Part shown: positions 1 through 8,687 of the stretch, in pieces | Numbering within the stretch: position 1 is the stretch's first letter | Layout of the letters: the number at the start of each line of letters is the position of its first letter | The notes under the pieces: model-generated | What the model was told of the DNA's origin: nothing | What the model saw: only the letters and a program-made list of their open reading frames with translations | Databases searched by the model: none | Origin: Micromonospora sp. PLK6-60 | GTDB lineage: Bacteria > Actinomycetota > Actinomycetes > Mycobacteriales > Micromonosporaceae | Assembly (NCBI RefSeq): GCF_019890675.1 | Contig: NZ_JAIOAA010000001.1 | Span: 310,001-374,000, forward strand | Direction of reading: 5' to 3' | Length of the DNA stretch: 64,000 bases | Translations under genes and position numbers: made by a program

Positions 1-24
1 ACCAAGGTCACCCACACCCGCTGA
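1..24 (+). CDS. 3' end of an unidentified upstream gene
   Basis: The first 24 bases read in frame 1 as seven codons (TKVTHTR) followed by TGA, compatible with the C-terminus of a gene entering from the left. Strong hairpins follow at once, and the next gene converges on it, which fits a gene end. Seven residues are too few to name a family, and a chance open stretch this short is quite possible. Confidence 0.25.
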   Translation, partial: TKVTHTR

Positions 25-39
25 CCGGGCCATCCCGCC

Positions 40-64
40 GGCCGGTCCGGGGCCCCGACCGGCC
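40..64. terminator. GC-rich hairpin between convergent genes
   Basis: GGCCGGT at 40-46 pairs with ACCGGCC at 58-64 around an inner palindrome CGGGGCCCCG (48-57), with one bulged C. There is no T-run, which is usual for actinobacterial terminators. It sits just after the stop of the partial gene at 1-24 and could serve that gene. Confidence 0.45.
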
Positions 65-125
65 GAGGCCGTCCCCCAGGAGCGGACGCCCGCGCCGGCC
101 GAGCCTGAGTCCGACGCGCGAACGG

Positions 126-161
126 CCGCGCCGGGCGGGTCGGTGGACCCACCCGGCGCGG
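126..161 (-). terminator. Terminator hairpin downstream of the GlmS-like gene
   Basis: Positions 126-141 pair with 146-161 (16 positions, one C/A mismatch at 136/151) around a GGTG tetraloop. The hairpin lies 17 bases beyond the stop codon of the leftward GlmS-like gene. Stem length and tight loop make it a convincing factor-independent terminator although no T-tract follows. Confidence 0.7.
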
Positions 162-177
162 CCGGTGTCGCGGGGTG

Positions 178-3100
178 TCAGCGGGACAGCAGCGCGGCCG
201 CCACCTCGCCGACCGAGCCGACCAGCACCGTCTCGACCGGGACCTTCTCCAGCATGGCCTCGTCGAAGCCGGCCTCGGTCTCGGTGACCGCGGCGTCGAT
301 CTCGGCGAGCCGGGTCCCGCTGGTCTGCAGGGCGTTGGTCAGCGTGGCCGCGTCCGCGGCCGGGGCCAGCGCCACGTGCAGCAGGGTCAGGCCGGACACG
401 TGCGCGCCGACCTGCTCCGGCACCATCAGCACCAGCTTGTCGTCGCGCCGGCCGCGGACCACCTGGATCATCCGGGCGTCGACGGCGTACCGCTTGGAAC
501 CGGTGAGGCGGGTGCCGTTGTCGGCCCGGCTGGGCGTGCCGGCCACCGCACCGGACTTGGCCACCACCCGGATGGCGCTCTCGTCGCCGGTCCGCTCGAC
601 CCGGTACCGGACGGCGCCGGTGACCTGCTCGATCAGCGGCGCGTGGGCGCGCAGCGCGAGCAGCACCGGGTAGGTCAGCAGGTTGACGTCGCTGCCGGCG
701 GAGACCAGGGCGGCGGTCAGCGGGTTGTCGAGCAGGTCGTTGTCGTCGCGGGAGGTGCCGACGGTGACCGTCTTGGCCTGGTGCTTGACCGAGTCGATGG
801 AGCGGGTCAGCTCCTCCACGGCCTCGGTGAGCTGGTCGCGGACGTAGTCCAGCGGCTCGCCCATCTCCTCGGCGCGCATCGGCAGGGCGGCGGTGAGCCC
901 GCGCAGCAGGAGCAGCACGTTGGCCAGGCTCAGGGTGGCCTGCGGGGAGAGCACGCCGCGGGTGCGGCCGGTGGCCACCTCGGCGAGGAACTCCTCCACC
1001 GGCTCGGCCAGCTCGGCGACGTCGGTGAACCGGGACGCGCCCTGGTCGACCCGCTCCTCCAGCAGGGTCAGCGCCTGCCGCAGCGGCAGCGCCAGCTCGT
1101 CGATCGCCCGCGCCGTGTGGTACGAGATCAGGTGCCCGACGGCCGTGCTGAGCAGCCAGGCCAGCGCCGGGTGGGCCCGGGGCACCCGGATGACGTGCTG
1201 CGCGGCCCAGGCGATGTCCACCCCCTCGTCGGCGATCACCACCGGCGCGTTGCGGTGCGCCGCGTAGATCTCGATCTCCTTGGCCATGTCCCGGACCTGC
1301 TGCGGCGGGGTGCCCGCCGCGCAGACCAGGATCATCGCCTCGGCGGAGAGGTCGATGTGCTTCTTGTCCTCCAGCGCGTCGGTGGAGACGGTGCGGTAGC
1401 ACAGCTCGGAGAGCTTGATCCGCACCTCGGCCGCCGCGACCCGGTTCGGACCGGACCCGACGACGGCCCACGACGGGTACGCGGGCATCTCGCGCGACGC
1501 GGCGGCCACCTCGTCGGCGAGGCCCTGCACGGCGGTCAGGTGCGCCGGCATCTCCAGCAGGCCGACCAGCAGGGCGTTCTCGACCTCCGGCCGCAGGTGC
1601 CCCCAGGAGCGGGCGATCTGCAGGCCGAGCAGCACGCCGGTGGCCACCTGCGAGTAGAACGCCTTGGTCGAGGCGACGGCCATCTCGACGTCGCGGCCGT
1701 CGGAGGTGTAGAGCACGCCGTGCGTCTTGTGGGCCAGGTCGCTGTCGCGGCGGTTGACGATGGCCAGGGCGGCGGCGCCCCGGCGGACCACCAGGTCCAC
1801 CGCCCGGTTGGTGTCGGTGGTGGTGCCGGACTGGCTCACCGCGATCAGCAGGATGCCGCTCATGTCCTGGGGCAGGTCGGTGGCCGACAGTTCGGTGGCC
1901 GGCACGGCCCGGACGGCCAGGCCGGGCAGGTGCGGGCGGATCACCTCGGCGATGCCCTGGCAGGCGACGGCGGCGGTGCCCTGCCCGACCAGCACGACCT
2001 CGGTGAACCGGCCGCGGGCGATGTCCTCGCGCAGCGCGGTCGGCAGGCCGCTCTCGCCGACGGCGACCTGGAGCAGGCCGTCGACCTCGGCGATGCGGCC
2101 CCGCAGGCTGCGGCGGAACGAGCGCGGCGCCCCGGCGATCTCCTTGACCAGGTAGTGGTCGTAGTCGCCGCGGGCCACGTCGCGGGTGGTGATCTCGGCG
2201 GTCTGCACCCGCTCCGGGGCGCCGACGCCGGCGTCGGTGATCTCGGTGATGCCCTCCAGGGTGCCGGCGGCCTCGCCGTCGAGCACGACGACCACCCCAC
2301 CGTCGGTGCCGGAGCCGTCGACCCGCAGGTACCGGTCGGTGAGCGCGACCAGGCCGTACACCTCGCTGGCCACGAGGTAGCACCAGTCGGCCAGGCCGAC
2401 GTAGAGGCCCTGGCCGCTGCCCTTCTGGGCGAGCACCAGGTGGCCGGCGTCGTCCTGCACGCCGATCGCCATCGAGCCGTGGAACTGGGCGACGCAGTCG
2501 CCCAGCGCGGCGCCGGGGGCCAGGCCCCGCTCGCGGGCGGCGGAGTACATCACCGGGATCAGCTTGGCGTCGGTGGTGATCTCGTCGGTCACCACGGCGT
2601 GCTTGCGACGCAGCTCCACGTGGTTGTCGATGTCGCCGTTGAGCACGGCGGCGGAGTAGGGCCGCTCGGCACCATCGGCGACGCTGTTGACCGGGTGGGC
2701 GTTGGCCTCGCTGATCCGGCCGACGCTGGCCCAGCGGGAGTGGGCCAGCACCGAGATCCGGGCGCTGGGCAGGCGCAGCGCGGTGGCGAGCCGCTCGTCG
2801 GCGGCGATGGCGGTGCGCAGGTGGGCGACGTTGTCGCCGAGGGAACCGAGGATCGCGGCGCGCTTGTAGACGAAGACGGCGCCGTCGCCCACCATCTCCA
2901 CGGCACCGGAGCGGAAGCGCGGGTCGCGGGCCGGGGCGAGCGCGTCGATGGTCTTGCGGTCGACGTCGTCGAGGCCCACCCAGATCTGCACGCCGGCGGA
3001 GTCGCGGCCGCGGACCTCCAGCCGGTCGATCGCGTCGAGTACGGAGTCCACGCCGAGGTAGGACACGGCGAGCCGGCCGTCGGCGGTGTCACCGAAGCCC

Positions 3101-3525
3101 AGTTCCCGCATCCGGCGGGCGGCGGCGAGCCGGTCGTTGCGCAGCATCCAGAGCAGGTCCCGCACCGCGACGGCCTGCGCCTGCGCGGCCTCGACCTCCT
3201 CGGCCGAGCCGTGCGACCCGTCGTCGAGGACGGCGTCCCAGCCGTCGAGCCAGCGCTGGATCCCGTCGAGGGCGGTGGAGACCTCGCGCTGGAGGTTGGC
3301 GTCGGCGGCGAGCACGGCGAGGGTCGCCGGCGCGGAGATGAGCCGCAGGGCCTGCTCGGCCCGCTCGTGCGCCTCGGTGAGCAGCTCGGACGCGGCGGCC
3401 ACCGAGGGTGTTTCCACCGAGTCGGCTGAGGCCAGCTCCCAGGCCAGGCTGCCGAGCACAGCGGGTGCGCCCACCGCCTCACCAAGACGGTCATACCGGG
3501 GCAGCAGGGCAACAATGCCACACAT
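178..3525 (-). CDS. Long GlmS-type glutamine--fructose-6-phosphate aminotransferase
   Basis: Predicted to make glucosamine-6-phosphate from fructose-6-phosphate and glutamine, the first step towards UDP-GlcNAc and peptidoglycan. I start at the ATG giving MCGIV, because the class-II amidotransferase nucleophile Cys must follow the initiator Met; a GAGGAG ribosome site lies 8 bases upstream. A TTG three codons earlier is open but would bury the Cys. The 1115 residues are almost twice a normal GlmS (about 610). About 150 helical residues separate MCGIV from the next conserved glutaminase block (RGRDSAG, near 190). SIS-type sugar-isomerase domains follow from about 430 to 850 (SQSGTTTDTNRA, STKAFYSQV), and a further ~250-residue tail is unlike ordinary GlmS. 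It could be a specialised actinobacterial GlmS paralogue rather than the housekeeping enzyme. Confidence 0.85.
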   Translation of the reverse strand: MCGIVALLPRYDRLGEAVGAPAVLGSLAWELASADSVETPSVAAASELLTEAHERAEQALRLISAPATLAVLAADANLQREVSTALDGIQRWLDGWDAVLDDGSHGSAEEVEAAQAQAVAVRDLLWMLRNDRLAAARRMRELGFGDTADGRLAVSYLGVDSVLDAIDRLEVRGRDSAGVQIWVGLDDVDRKTIDALAPARDPRFRSGAVEMVGDGAVFVYKRAAILGSLGDNVAHLRTAIAADERLATALRLPSARISVLAHSRWASVGRISEANAHPVNSVADGAERPYSAAVLNGDIDNHVELRRKHAVVTDEITTDAKLIPVMYSAARERGLAPGAALGDCVAQFHGSMAIGVQDDAGHLVLAQKGSGQGLYVGLADWCYLVASEVYGLVALTDRYLRVDGSGTDGGVVVVLDGEAAGTLEGITEITDAGVGAPERVQTAEITTRDVARGDYDHYLVKEIAGAPRSFRRSLRGRIAEVDGLLQVAVGESGLPTALREDIARGRFTEVVLVGQGTAAVACQGIAEVIRPHLPGLAVRAVPATELSATDLPQDMSGILLIAVSQSGTTTDTNRAVDLVVRRGAAALAIVNRRDSDLAHKTHGVLYTSDGRDVEMAVASTKAFYSQVATGVLLGLQIARSWGHLRPEVENALLVGLLEMPAHLTAVQGLADEVAAASREMPAYPSWAVVGSGPNRVAAAEVRIKLSELCYRTVSTDALEDKKHIDLSAEAMILVCAAGTPPQQVRDMAKEIEIYAAHRNAPVVIADEGVDIAWAAQHVIRVPRAHPALAWLLSTAVGHLISYHTARAIDELALPLRQALTLLEERVDQGASRFTDVAELAEPVEEFLAEVATGRTRGVLSPQATLSLANVLLLLRGLTAALPMRAEEMGEPLDYVRDQLTEAVEELTRSIDSVKHQAKTVTVGTSRDDNDLLDNPLTAALVSAGSDVNLLTYPVLLALRAHAPLIEQVTGAVRYRVERTGDESAIRVVAKSGAVAGTPSRADNGTRLTGSKRYAVDARMIQVVRGRRDDKLVLMVPEQVGAHVSGLTLLHVALAPAADAATLTNALQTSGTRLAEIDAAVTETEAGFDEAMLEKVPVETVLVGSVGEVAAALLSR

Positions 3526-3565
3526 CGTGGGCAACTCCTCTTACCGTCGACTCGGATCCCGGGCC

Positions 3566-3594
3566 ACTATAGTGCGCAAACTCGCTGCGCAAAA
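3566..3594 (-). promoter_or_regulatory. Candidate sigma-70-type promoter for the GlmS-like gene
   Basis: Read on the minus strand, TTTTGC (3589-3594) and TATAGT (3566-3571) are separated by 17 bases and lie about 40 bases upstream of the start codon. The -10 is good and the -35 weak. This is the only AT-rich patch in the gap, which supports a promoter here. Confidence 0.5.
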
Positions 3595-3729
3595 AGCACC
3601 GATTCACACACGGGCTGCGCGCCATTTCGCGGTCACATTCCGTGCACTGCTCTTACCCCGGTCCGCGCCCGGCGTACCGCCAGGGTTGCGGCCAACCGGC
3701 GCACCGCCCAGGTTGTGGCCAACCGGGAG

Positions 3730-4473
3730 TCAGCGCCGGTGCAGCCGCTGCCGGGCCACCAGCTCGACGGTCAGCACGACCGCGACCGCCTCCACGGCCA
3801 GCAGGCCCACCAGGACGAAGAGCTGGGTGATCCCGGCGGCCACCGGGCTCGCCCCGCCCAGCAGCACCCCGACGTACGCGCCGGGCAGGGTGACCAGGCC
3901 CACCGTGCGGGTCTGGTCCAGTGCCGGGATCAACGCCTGCGCCGCCGCCGGCCGGCACACCAGCAGGAACGCCTCGCGCGGCGGCAGGCCCAGCGCGAGG
4001 GCCGCCTCCACCTCACCCCACCGGCCGGCCACCTCGTCCAGGGCGCGGCGGCCGGCCAGCGAAGTGGCGGTCATCGCGCCGCCGATCAGGATGCCCGCGA
4101 CCGGGATGATCGCGATGCCGCGCAGCGGGAGCAGCCCCGCCAGCAGCAGCCCCACCACCACCGGGAGGCTGCCCGCCGCGATCGGCACGGCGGCCCACCA
4201 GCCGTGCCGGCCCCGGGTGATCCGCCGCGCCGAGGTGCCCGCCGCCACGGCGCACATCACCACCACGAAGGCGGCGGTGGCGCCGAGCGAGGCCACGATG
4301 GCGGTGATCAGCACCGAGACGGCCGCGAGTTGGACGGCGGCGCGGGCGGCGGCGACGGCGATCTGCCGGCCGTGACCGAGCCGGCCCACCGCGGCCACCG
4401 CGGCCGCCACGGCGGTCAGCAGGACCAGGGCGACCGCGAGGCGGGGGCCGGCCACCAGCATCGACGACGACAT
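3730..4473 (-). CDS. FetB/YbbM-family ABC transporter permease
   Basis: A 247-residue, very hydrophobic protein with about six to seven membrane segments, matching the length and pattern of the FetB (YbbM) iron-export permease family. Family-like features include an early basic stretch (GRQIAVAAARAAVQLAAVS), a GG.MTATSLAGRRALDE segment and a LPGAYVGVLLGGASP loop near the C-terminal third. The matching ATPase (FetA) is not adjacent, so the partner must lie elsewhere or this is an orphan. The start ATG (MSSSML) follows the hydrolase stop by 38 bases on the same strand, so the two may share a transcript. Substrate is inferred only from the family. Confidence 0.75.
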   Translation of the reverse strand: MSSSMLVAGPRLAVALVLLTAVAAAVAAVGRLGHGRQIAVAAARAAVQLAAVSVLITAIVASLGATAAFVVVMCAVAAGTSARRITRGRHGWWAAVPIAAGSLPVVVGLLLAGLLPLRGIAIIPVAGILIGGAMTATSLAGRRALDEVAGRWGEVEAALALGLPPREAFLLVCRPAAAQALIPALDQTRTVGLVTLPGAYVGVLLGGASPVAAGITQLFVLVGLLAVEAVAVVLTVELVARQRLHRR

Positions 4474-4511
4474 CGGGCCAGTCTGACGCAGCCGGGGCGA
4501 CCGGCCGTGGG

Positions 4512-5390
4512 CTACCGGGCCAGCAGCGCGCGCAGCAGCTTGCCGACCTCGCCGGGCGCCTCCTCGGCCATGAAGTGGCCCGCCGAGGTGGTGTGGTGCT
4601 CCAGGTCCGCCGCCCAGGCCCGCCACAGGCCGGCGGCGTCGTAGCCGAGCGCCGCGCCCCAGTCCTGCTGGACGACGGTGACCGGCATCGTCAGCCGCCG
4701 GCCGGCGGCCCGGTCCGCCTGGTCGTGGGTGACGTCGATGCCGGCCGAGGCGCGGTAGTCGGCGACGATGGAGTCCACCGCCGCGCGCGAGGCGGCCAGG
4801 TACGCGGCCCGCACGTCCGCCGGGATGGCCGCCGGGTGCTGCGCCCACACGTCGAGGAAGTAGCCGAAGAACGCGTCGGCGCTGCCGCTGATCATCTGCT
4901 CGGGCAGGCCGGGCGGCTGGGCCATGAGATAGAGGTGGAAGGCGACGGCGGCGCTGGCACCGTGCAGGATGTCCCACATGTCCAGGGTCGGCAGGACGTC
5001 GAGCACCCCGAGGTGGGTGATCGTGTCGGGGTGGTCGAGGCCGGCGCGGATGGCGACCAGGGCGCCCCGGTCGTGCCCGACGAGGGCGAACCGGTCGTGG
5101 CCGAGCGCGCGGGCCAGCGCGACCACGTCGGCGGCCATCGTCCGCTTGGCGTACGTGGTGTCGTCGCCGGCGACCGGCTTGTCGCTGGCGCCGTAGCCGC
5201 GCAGGTCCGGGCAGATGACGGTGTGCTCGGCGGCCAGGTCCGCGGCGACGTGCCGCCACATCAGGTGGGTCTGCGGGAAGCCGTGCAGCAGCACGAGGGG
5301 GCTGCCGGAGCCGCCCACCGCCACGTTCAGGCGCACGTCGCCGTCCACAGCGACGCGCTGGTAGTCGAAGTCCGGGATGACAGGTGTCAC
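4512..5390 (-). CDS. Alpha/beta hydrolase, haloacetate-dehalogenase or epoxide-hydrolase type
   Basis: A 292-residue cytoplasmic alpha/beta hydrolase. The oxyanion-hole block LLHGFPQTHLMW (residues 34-45), DLRGYGAS and the nucleophile elbow VGHDRGA (104-110) are clear. An Asp nucleophile followed by Arg is the pattern of fluoroacetate dehalogenases and related epoxide hydrolases, and the following DHP..ITHLGVLDVLPT fits the haloacetate-dehalogenase group. The catalytic His is probably in SAGHFMAEEAP near the C-terminus. The start is GTG with an AGAGGAA ribosome site. It diverges from the SARP regulator, which may control it. Substrate cannot be told from sequence. Confidence 0.8.
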   Translation of the reverse strand: MTPVIPDFDYQRVAVDGDVRLNVAVGGSGSPLVLLHGFPQTHLMWRHVAADLAAEHTVICPDLRGYGASDKPVAGDDTTYAKRTMAADVVALARALGHDRFALVGHDRGALVAIRAGLDHPDTITHLGVLDVLPTLDMWDILHGASAAVAFHLYLMAQPPGLPEQMISGSADAFFGYFLDVWAQHPAAIPADVRAAYLAASRAAVDSIVADYRASAGIDVTHDQADRAAGRRLTMPVTVVQQDWGAALGYDAAGLWRAWAADLEHHTTSAGHFMAEEAPGEVGKLLRALLAR

Positions 5391-5452
5391 AGCTGGTTCC
5401 TCTCTCGGTGGGCTGGTCCGTCGTCAGCGTGCCGGTGCCGGATGAGCAGCCG

Positions 5453-7486
5453 ATGAGCGCGATACGTTGGCCCCCGGGCGAGGGAAGGACGGGTCGGGCG
5501 GTGCGGGTCAGCTGCGGGGTGCTCGGGCCGGTGACGGCCTGGGACGACGCCGGCACGCCGATCGACCTCAAGGGGCCTCGGCACCGGGCGGTGCTGGGTC
5601 GGCTGATCGCCGCGCGGGGCCGGGTGCTCCCGGTGGACGTGCTCGTCGACGACCTGTGGCAGGTGCCCCCGGCGGGTGCGGTGAGCGCGGTGCGTACCTT
5701 CGTGGCGGCGCTGCGGCGGGCGCTGGAGCCGGGCCGCGCGCCCCGTGAGCCGGCCCGGCTGCTGGTCACCGACGGGCCCGGCTACGCGCTGCGGGTCGAC
5801 GCGGACAGTGTCGACGCGTGGCTGTTCGAGGACGAGGTGGGCGCCGCCGACACCGCGCTCCCCCAGCCGGCGCTCACGCAGCTGGACCGGGCGTTGGGGC
5901 GGTGGCGGGGGCCCGCCTACGCCGGCTTCGACGAGCCGTGGGCGCGCGTCGAGCGGGCCCGGCTGGAACAGCTGCGGTTGCAGGCGGTGGAGCGGCGGGC
6001 CGAGGCGTTGCTGGCGCTCGGGCGGGCCGCCGCCGTGGTGCCCGGTCTCGACGCGCACGTCGCCGAGCATCCGTGGCGGGAGGACGCGTGGCGGCTGCTG
6101 GCGGTGGCGCTGTCCCGCACCGGGCGGCAGGGCGACGCGCTCGCGGTGCTGCGCCGGGCCCGGGAGCTGCTGCGCGACCAGCTCGGCGTGGATCCGGGCC
6201 CCCGGCTGCGGCAACTGGAGATCGACATCCTGCGGCAGGCCGAGGAGGTGGGCGCCGGCCCGCCGGGACCGGCGCAGGTGTGGGCGCAGACCGCGGCGGC
6301 GTACGAGCGGGCCGTGGTGCCGGGCGCCCGCGCCCGCCTCGAATCGACCGTCGGTCTGCTGCGCAGCCTCGCGGTGACCGGCGCTGGTGGGCTGACGGCG
6401 GCCCGGGAGCAGCGGGTCGCCGCCATCGTGGCGGCCGAGCAGGTGGGGGATCCGGAGCTGACCGCCCGGGTGATCGGCGGCTACGACGTACCCGCGAACT
6501 GGACCCGCTCCGACGACCCGGCGCAGGCGGCCCGGGTGGTGGCGGCGGCGGAGCGGGCCCTCGCCGCGTTGGGGCCGGGCGGCTCCGACGCGACCCGGGC
6601 CCGGTTGCTGGCCACCATCGCGGTGGAGTCGCGGGGCACGCGGTCGGCGCGCGGGCCGCAGGCGGCGCGGGAGGCGGAGGCGATCGCCCGCCGGCTGGCC
6701 GACCCGGCGTTGCTGGCGTTCGCCCTGAACGGGACGTTCATGCAGACCTTCCACCGGGCCGGGCTCGCCGCCGAACGGGACGCGATCGGCGCCGAACTGG
6801 TCGCCCTGGCCGACCGGCACGGCCTGGTGACGTTCGCGGTCCTCGGGCACCTCGTCCGCCTCCAGGCCCGGGGCGCGCTGGCCGACTTCGCCGGCGCCGA
6901 CGGGCACGCCGCCGCCGCGGACCGGCTCGCCGACCGGCACGAACTCCCCCTGGTCGGGGTGTTCACCGGCTGGTACCGGGCCATGCGGTACGCCGCGACC
7001 GGGGCGCCGCCGGCGGCGGCGGAGGCCGGGTACCGGGAGGCGGCGGACCGGCTCACCGGCGCGGGGATGCCGGGCGTCGAAGGTGGGCTGTTGCCGTTGG
7101 CGCTGCTGTGCCTGCGGGTGTGGCACCGGCTGCCGCCCGACGTCGCCGCCGACACCGACTGGGGACCGTACGCGCCGTGGGCCCGGCCGCTCGTGCTGCT
7201 CGCCGACGGCCGGGCGCGGGAGGCGGCGGCGGCCCTGCGGCGGGTGCCGGAGCCGCCGCGTGACCTGCTGTACGAGGCGTTGTGGTGCCTGACCGGGCGG
7301 GCCGCGGTGGGGGTGGGTGACCGGGCGGTGCTGGCGCGGGCGCGGGCGGCGTTGCTGCCGGCGGCCGGGGAGGTGGCCGGGGCGGGCAGCGGCATGCTGA
7401 CCGTGGGGCCGGTCGCCGGATATCTCGAGGAGTTCGCCGCCGCGCTCGCGGATCAGCCTGCGGCTTCCGGGCACGGCCTGCCGTGA
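5453..7486 (+). CDS. SARP-family (BTAD) transcriptional regulator
   Basis: Residues about 16-105 form an OmpR-like winged helix typical of Streptomyces antibiotic regulatory proteins (GVLGPV..., VDVLVDDLW...). Residues about 125-270 are the bacterial transcriptional activation domain (HPWREDAWRLLAVALSRTGR; LGVDPGPRLRQLE). The remaining ~400 residues are alanine-rich helices resembling degenerate TPRs, with no NB-ARC P-loop. Two starts are possible: ATG at 5453 (677 residues) and GTG at 5501, which begins right at the winged helix and has a purine-rich GGGAAGGA upstream. Divergence from the hydrolase with a short shared promoter region suggests local control. No biosynthetic cluster is visible nearby. 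Confidence 0.8.
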   Translation: MSAIRWPPGEGRTGRAVRVSCGVLGPVTAWDDAGTPIDLKGPRHRAVLGRLIAARGRVLPVDVLVDDLWQVPPAGAVSAVRTFVAALRRALEPGRAPREPARLLVTDGPGYALRVDADSVDAWLFEDEVGAADTALPQPALTQLDRALGRWRGPAYAGFDEPWARVERARLEQLRLQAVERRAEALLALGRAAAVVPGLDAHVAEHPWREDAWRLLAVALSRTGRQGDALAVLRRARELLRDQLGVDPGPRLRQLEIDILRQAEEVGAGPPGPAQVWAQTAAAYERAVVPGARARLESTVGLLRSLAVTGAGGLTAAREQRVAAIVAAEQVGDPELTARVIGGYDVPANWTRSDDPAQAARVVAAAERALAALGPGGSDATRARLLATIAVESRGTRSARGPQAAREAEAIARRLADPALLAFALNGTFMQTFHRAGLAAERDAIGAELVALADRHGLVTFAVLGHLVRLQARGALADFAGADGHAAAADRLADRHELPLVGVFTGWYRAMRYAATGAPPAAAEAGYREAADRLTGAGMPGVEGGLLPLALLCLRVWHRLPPDVAADTDWGPYAPWARPLVLLADGRAREAAAALRRVPEPPRDLLYEALWCLTGRAAVGVGDRAVLARARAALLPAAGEVAGAGSGMLTVGPVAGYLEEFAAALADQPAASGHGLP

Positions 7487-7720
7487 GCCGGTTGACGAGC
7501 TGCGGGATCCGGTGGAAAGCTGCGGTACGACCCGCGCCTCGGGCGCGGCTGTCCATGAAGGATGATGCCTGTGATCTCGGCGACCAGCGGCCGCCGCGTG
7601 CGCGCGGAGGGCTGAGCGGGCCAGTCCCGTTCACTCGCACCCGCGCCCGCCTCTGCGGTGCGCCATGCCCTTTTCCAGCGCGCCCTCTCCTCGGCGCGTT
7701 CCGCAGACATCACTTCATCT

Positions 7721-7900
7721 GACCTGAGGGACCGGCAGCGGGGTGTCGCCGGCGCGCTCACCACGCGGATCACCGAGCGGGTGATCGCGGCCGGTGCCGC
7801 GTGCGCCTGGCTGGCGGCGTCGGAAGAGAAGTCCTGGCGCGTCTACCAGCGGGTCGGCTACGCCCCGACCGGCAAGCGGCGCCACCTCGCACACGACTGA
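7721..7900 (+). pseudogene. Remnant of a GNAT N-acetyltransferase (C-terminal half)
   Basis: The frame reads RQRGVAGALTTRITERV, then AACAWLAAS and WRVYQRVGYAPTG before a stop. That is the acetyl-CoA loop and C-terminal strands of a GNAT fold. The N-terminal half of a GNAT domain (about 80 residues) is missing, and nothing in the 234 bases upstream (7487-7720) restores it in any frame. It therefore looks like a truncated relic. No separate gene is visible in 7487-7720. Confidence 0.6.
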
Positions 7901-7926
7901 CTCAAGCCTTGAAAGGAAAACGTCTG

Positions 7927-8352
7927 ATGGGATCCATTGTTCGGCACATCACGTTCGACCTGGCCGCCCCGCACGAGCCGTACGAGCTGGCCCGGTTCTG
8001 GTCCGGGGTGCTCGGCTATCCGATCTGCCCGGAGGACCAGCCCGGTGACGACGAGGTGGCGCTCGACGTGCCGGCCGGTCAGCCGACGCTGCTGTTCCTC
8101 CGGGTGCCCGAGGCCAAGACGCTGAAGAACCGGGTGCACCTCGACCTGGAGCCGGACCAGCCGCGGGATGCGGAGGTGGACCGGATCGCCGCCCTCGGCG
8201 CGACAGTGGTCGACGACCAACGCACACCGAACGGGCGGGGCTGGATGGTCTTCGCCGACCCGGCCGGCAACGAGTTCTGCGTCGAGATCAGCGGCGCCGA
8301 GAAGGAGGCGATCATCCGCCAGGCGGCCGCGGCCGCCACCAGCAAGGACTGA
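7927..8352 (+). CDS. VOC-family (glyoxalase-like) protein
   Basis: A 141-residue single-domain protein of the vicinal oxygen chelate fold. It opens with RHITFDLAAP and ELARFWSGVLGY, has NRVHLDLEPD as the middle block, and ends with MVFADPAGNEFCVE, the usual C-terminal metal-ligand strand (Glu) of Glyoxalase_6-type proteins. The start ATG is preceded by GAAAGGAAAA. These proteins include dioxygenases, isomerases and antibiotic-binding proteins, so no substrate is offered. A strong hairpin follows the stop. Confidence 0.8.
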   Translation: MGSIVRHITFDLAAPHEPYELARFWSGVLGYPICPEDQPGDDEVALDVPAGQPTLLFLRVPEAKTLKNRVHLDLEPDQPRDAEVDRIAALGATVVDDQRTPNGRGWMVFADPAGNEFCVEISGAEKEAIIRQAAAAATSKD

Positions 8353-8360
8353 CCACGACA

Positions 8361-8397
8361 GTCCGGGCTGGCACCCACCGTGCGTGCCAGCCCGGAC
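8361..8397 (+). terminator. Terminator hairpin after the VOC gene
   Basis: Perfect 14-bp inverted repeat: 8361-8374 (GTCCGGGCTGGCAC) pairs with 8384-8397 around a 9-base loop. It begins 8 bases after the stop codon. There is no T-run. Confidence 0.75.
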
Positions 8398-8687
8398 CGA
8401 CAACTCACGGTGGATGGCGGCGATCGCTCGCCCTTCTGTCCCACCGTGGCCCGGTCCCGCCCCGCCTGTGCCCTCATGGCAACCGACGGCCGCCAGACGC
8501 GCGACGGCGCGTCGCAACGCCGAATGGGCCTGGCGCGTTCATTCGCCGAAAATGCACCGCTCGTCGGGCGCCAAAATGGGCAGGAATGGCGGAAGTGGAC
8601 CAGGCTTTTCAGTCTGAATGAGACCGCTGCGGAGCGCTTTCGACAATCGGGCCGTGCCCACCCTCGCCGACAATTACGTTCTGTGAC
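8398..8687. other. Intergenic region upstream of the carboxypeptidase gene
   Basis: About 290 bases without a supported gene. Open frames here lack a ribosome site and actinobacterial codon bias. The last ~100 bases are relatively AT-rich and probably hold the carboxypeptidase promoter, but I see no clear -35/-10 pair. Confidence 0.4.

Noticed and set aside
175..3429. Very long open frame antisense to the GlmS-like gene (and similar ones at 27480-30797 and 52149-55052)
   Set aside because: These are the expected mirror frames of GC-rich genes. Their products are composed of Gly/Arg/Val/His repeats without any domain, and the opposite strand carries clear enzymes.
7453..7773. Minus-strand frame of 106 codons after the SARP gene
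   Set aside because: Arg/Pro/Ser-rich with no domain and no ribosome site, and it overlaps the end of a well-supported gene.
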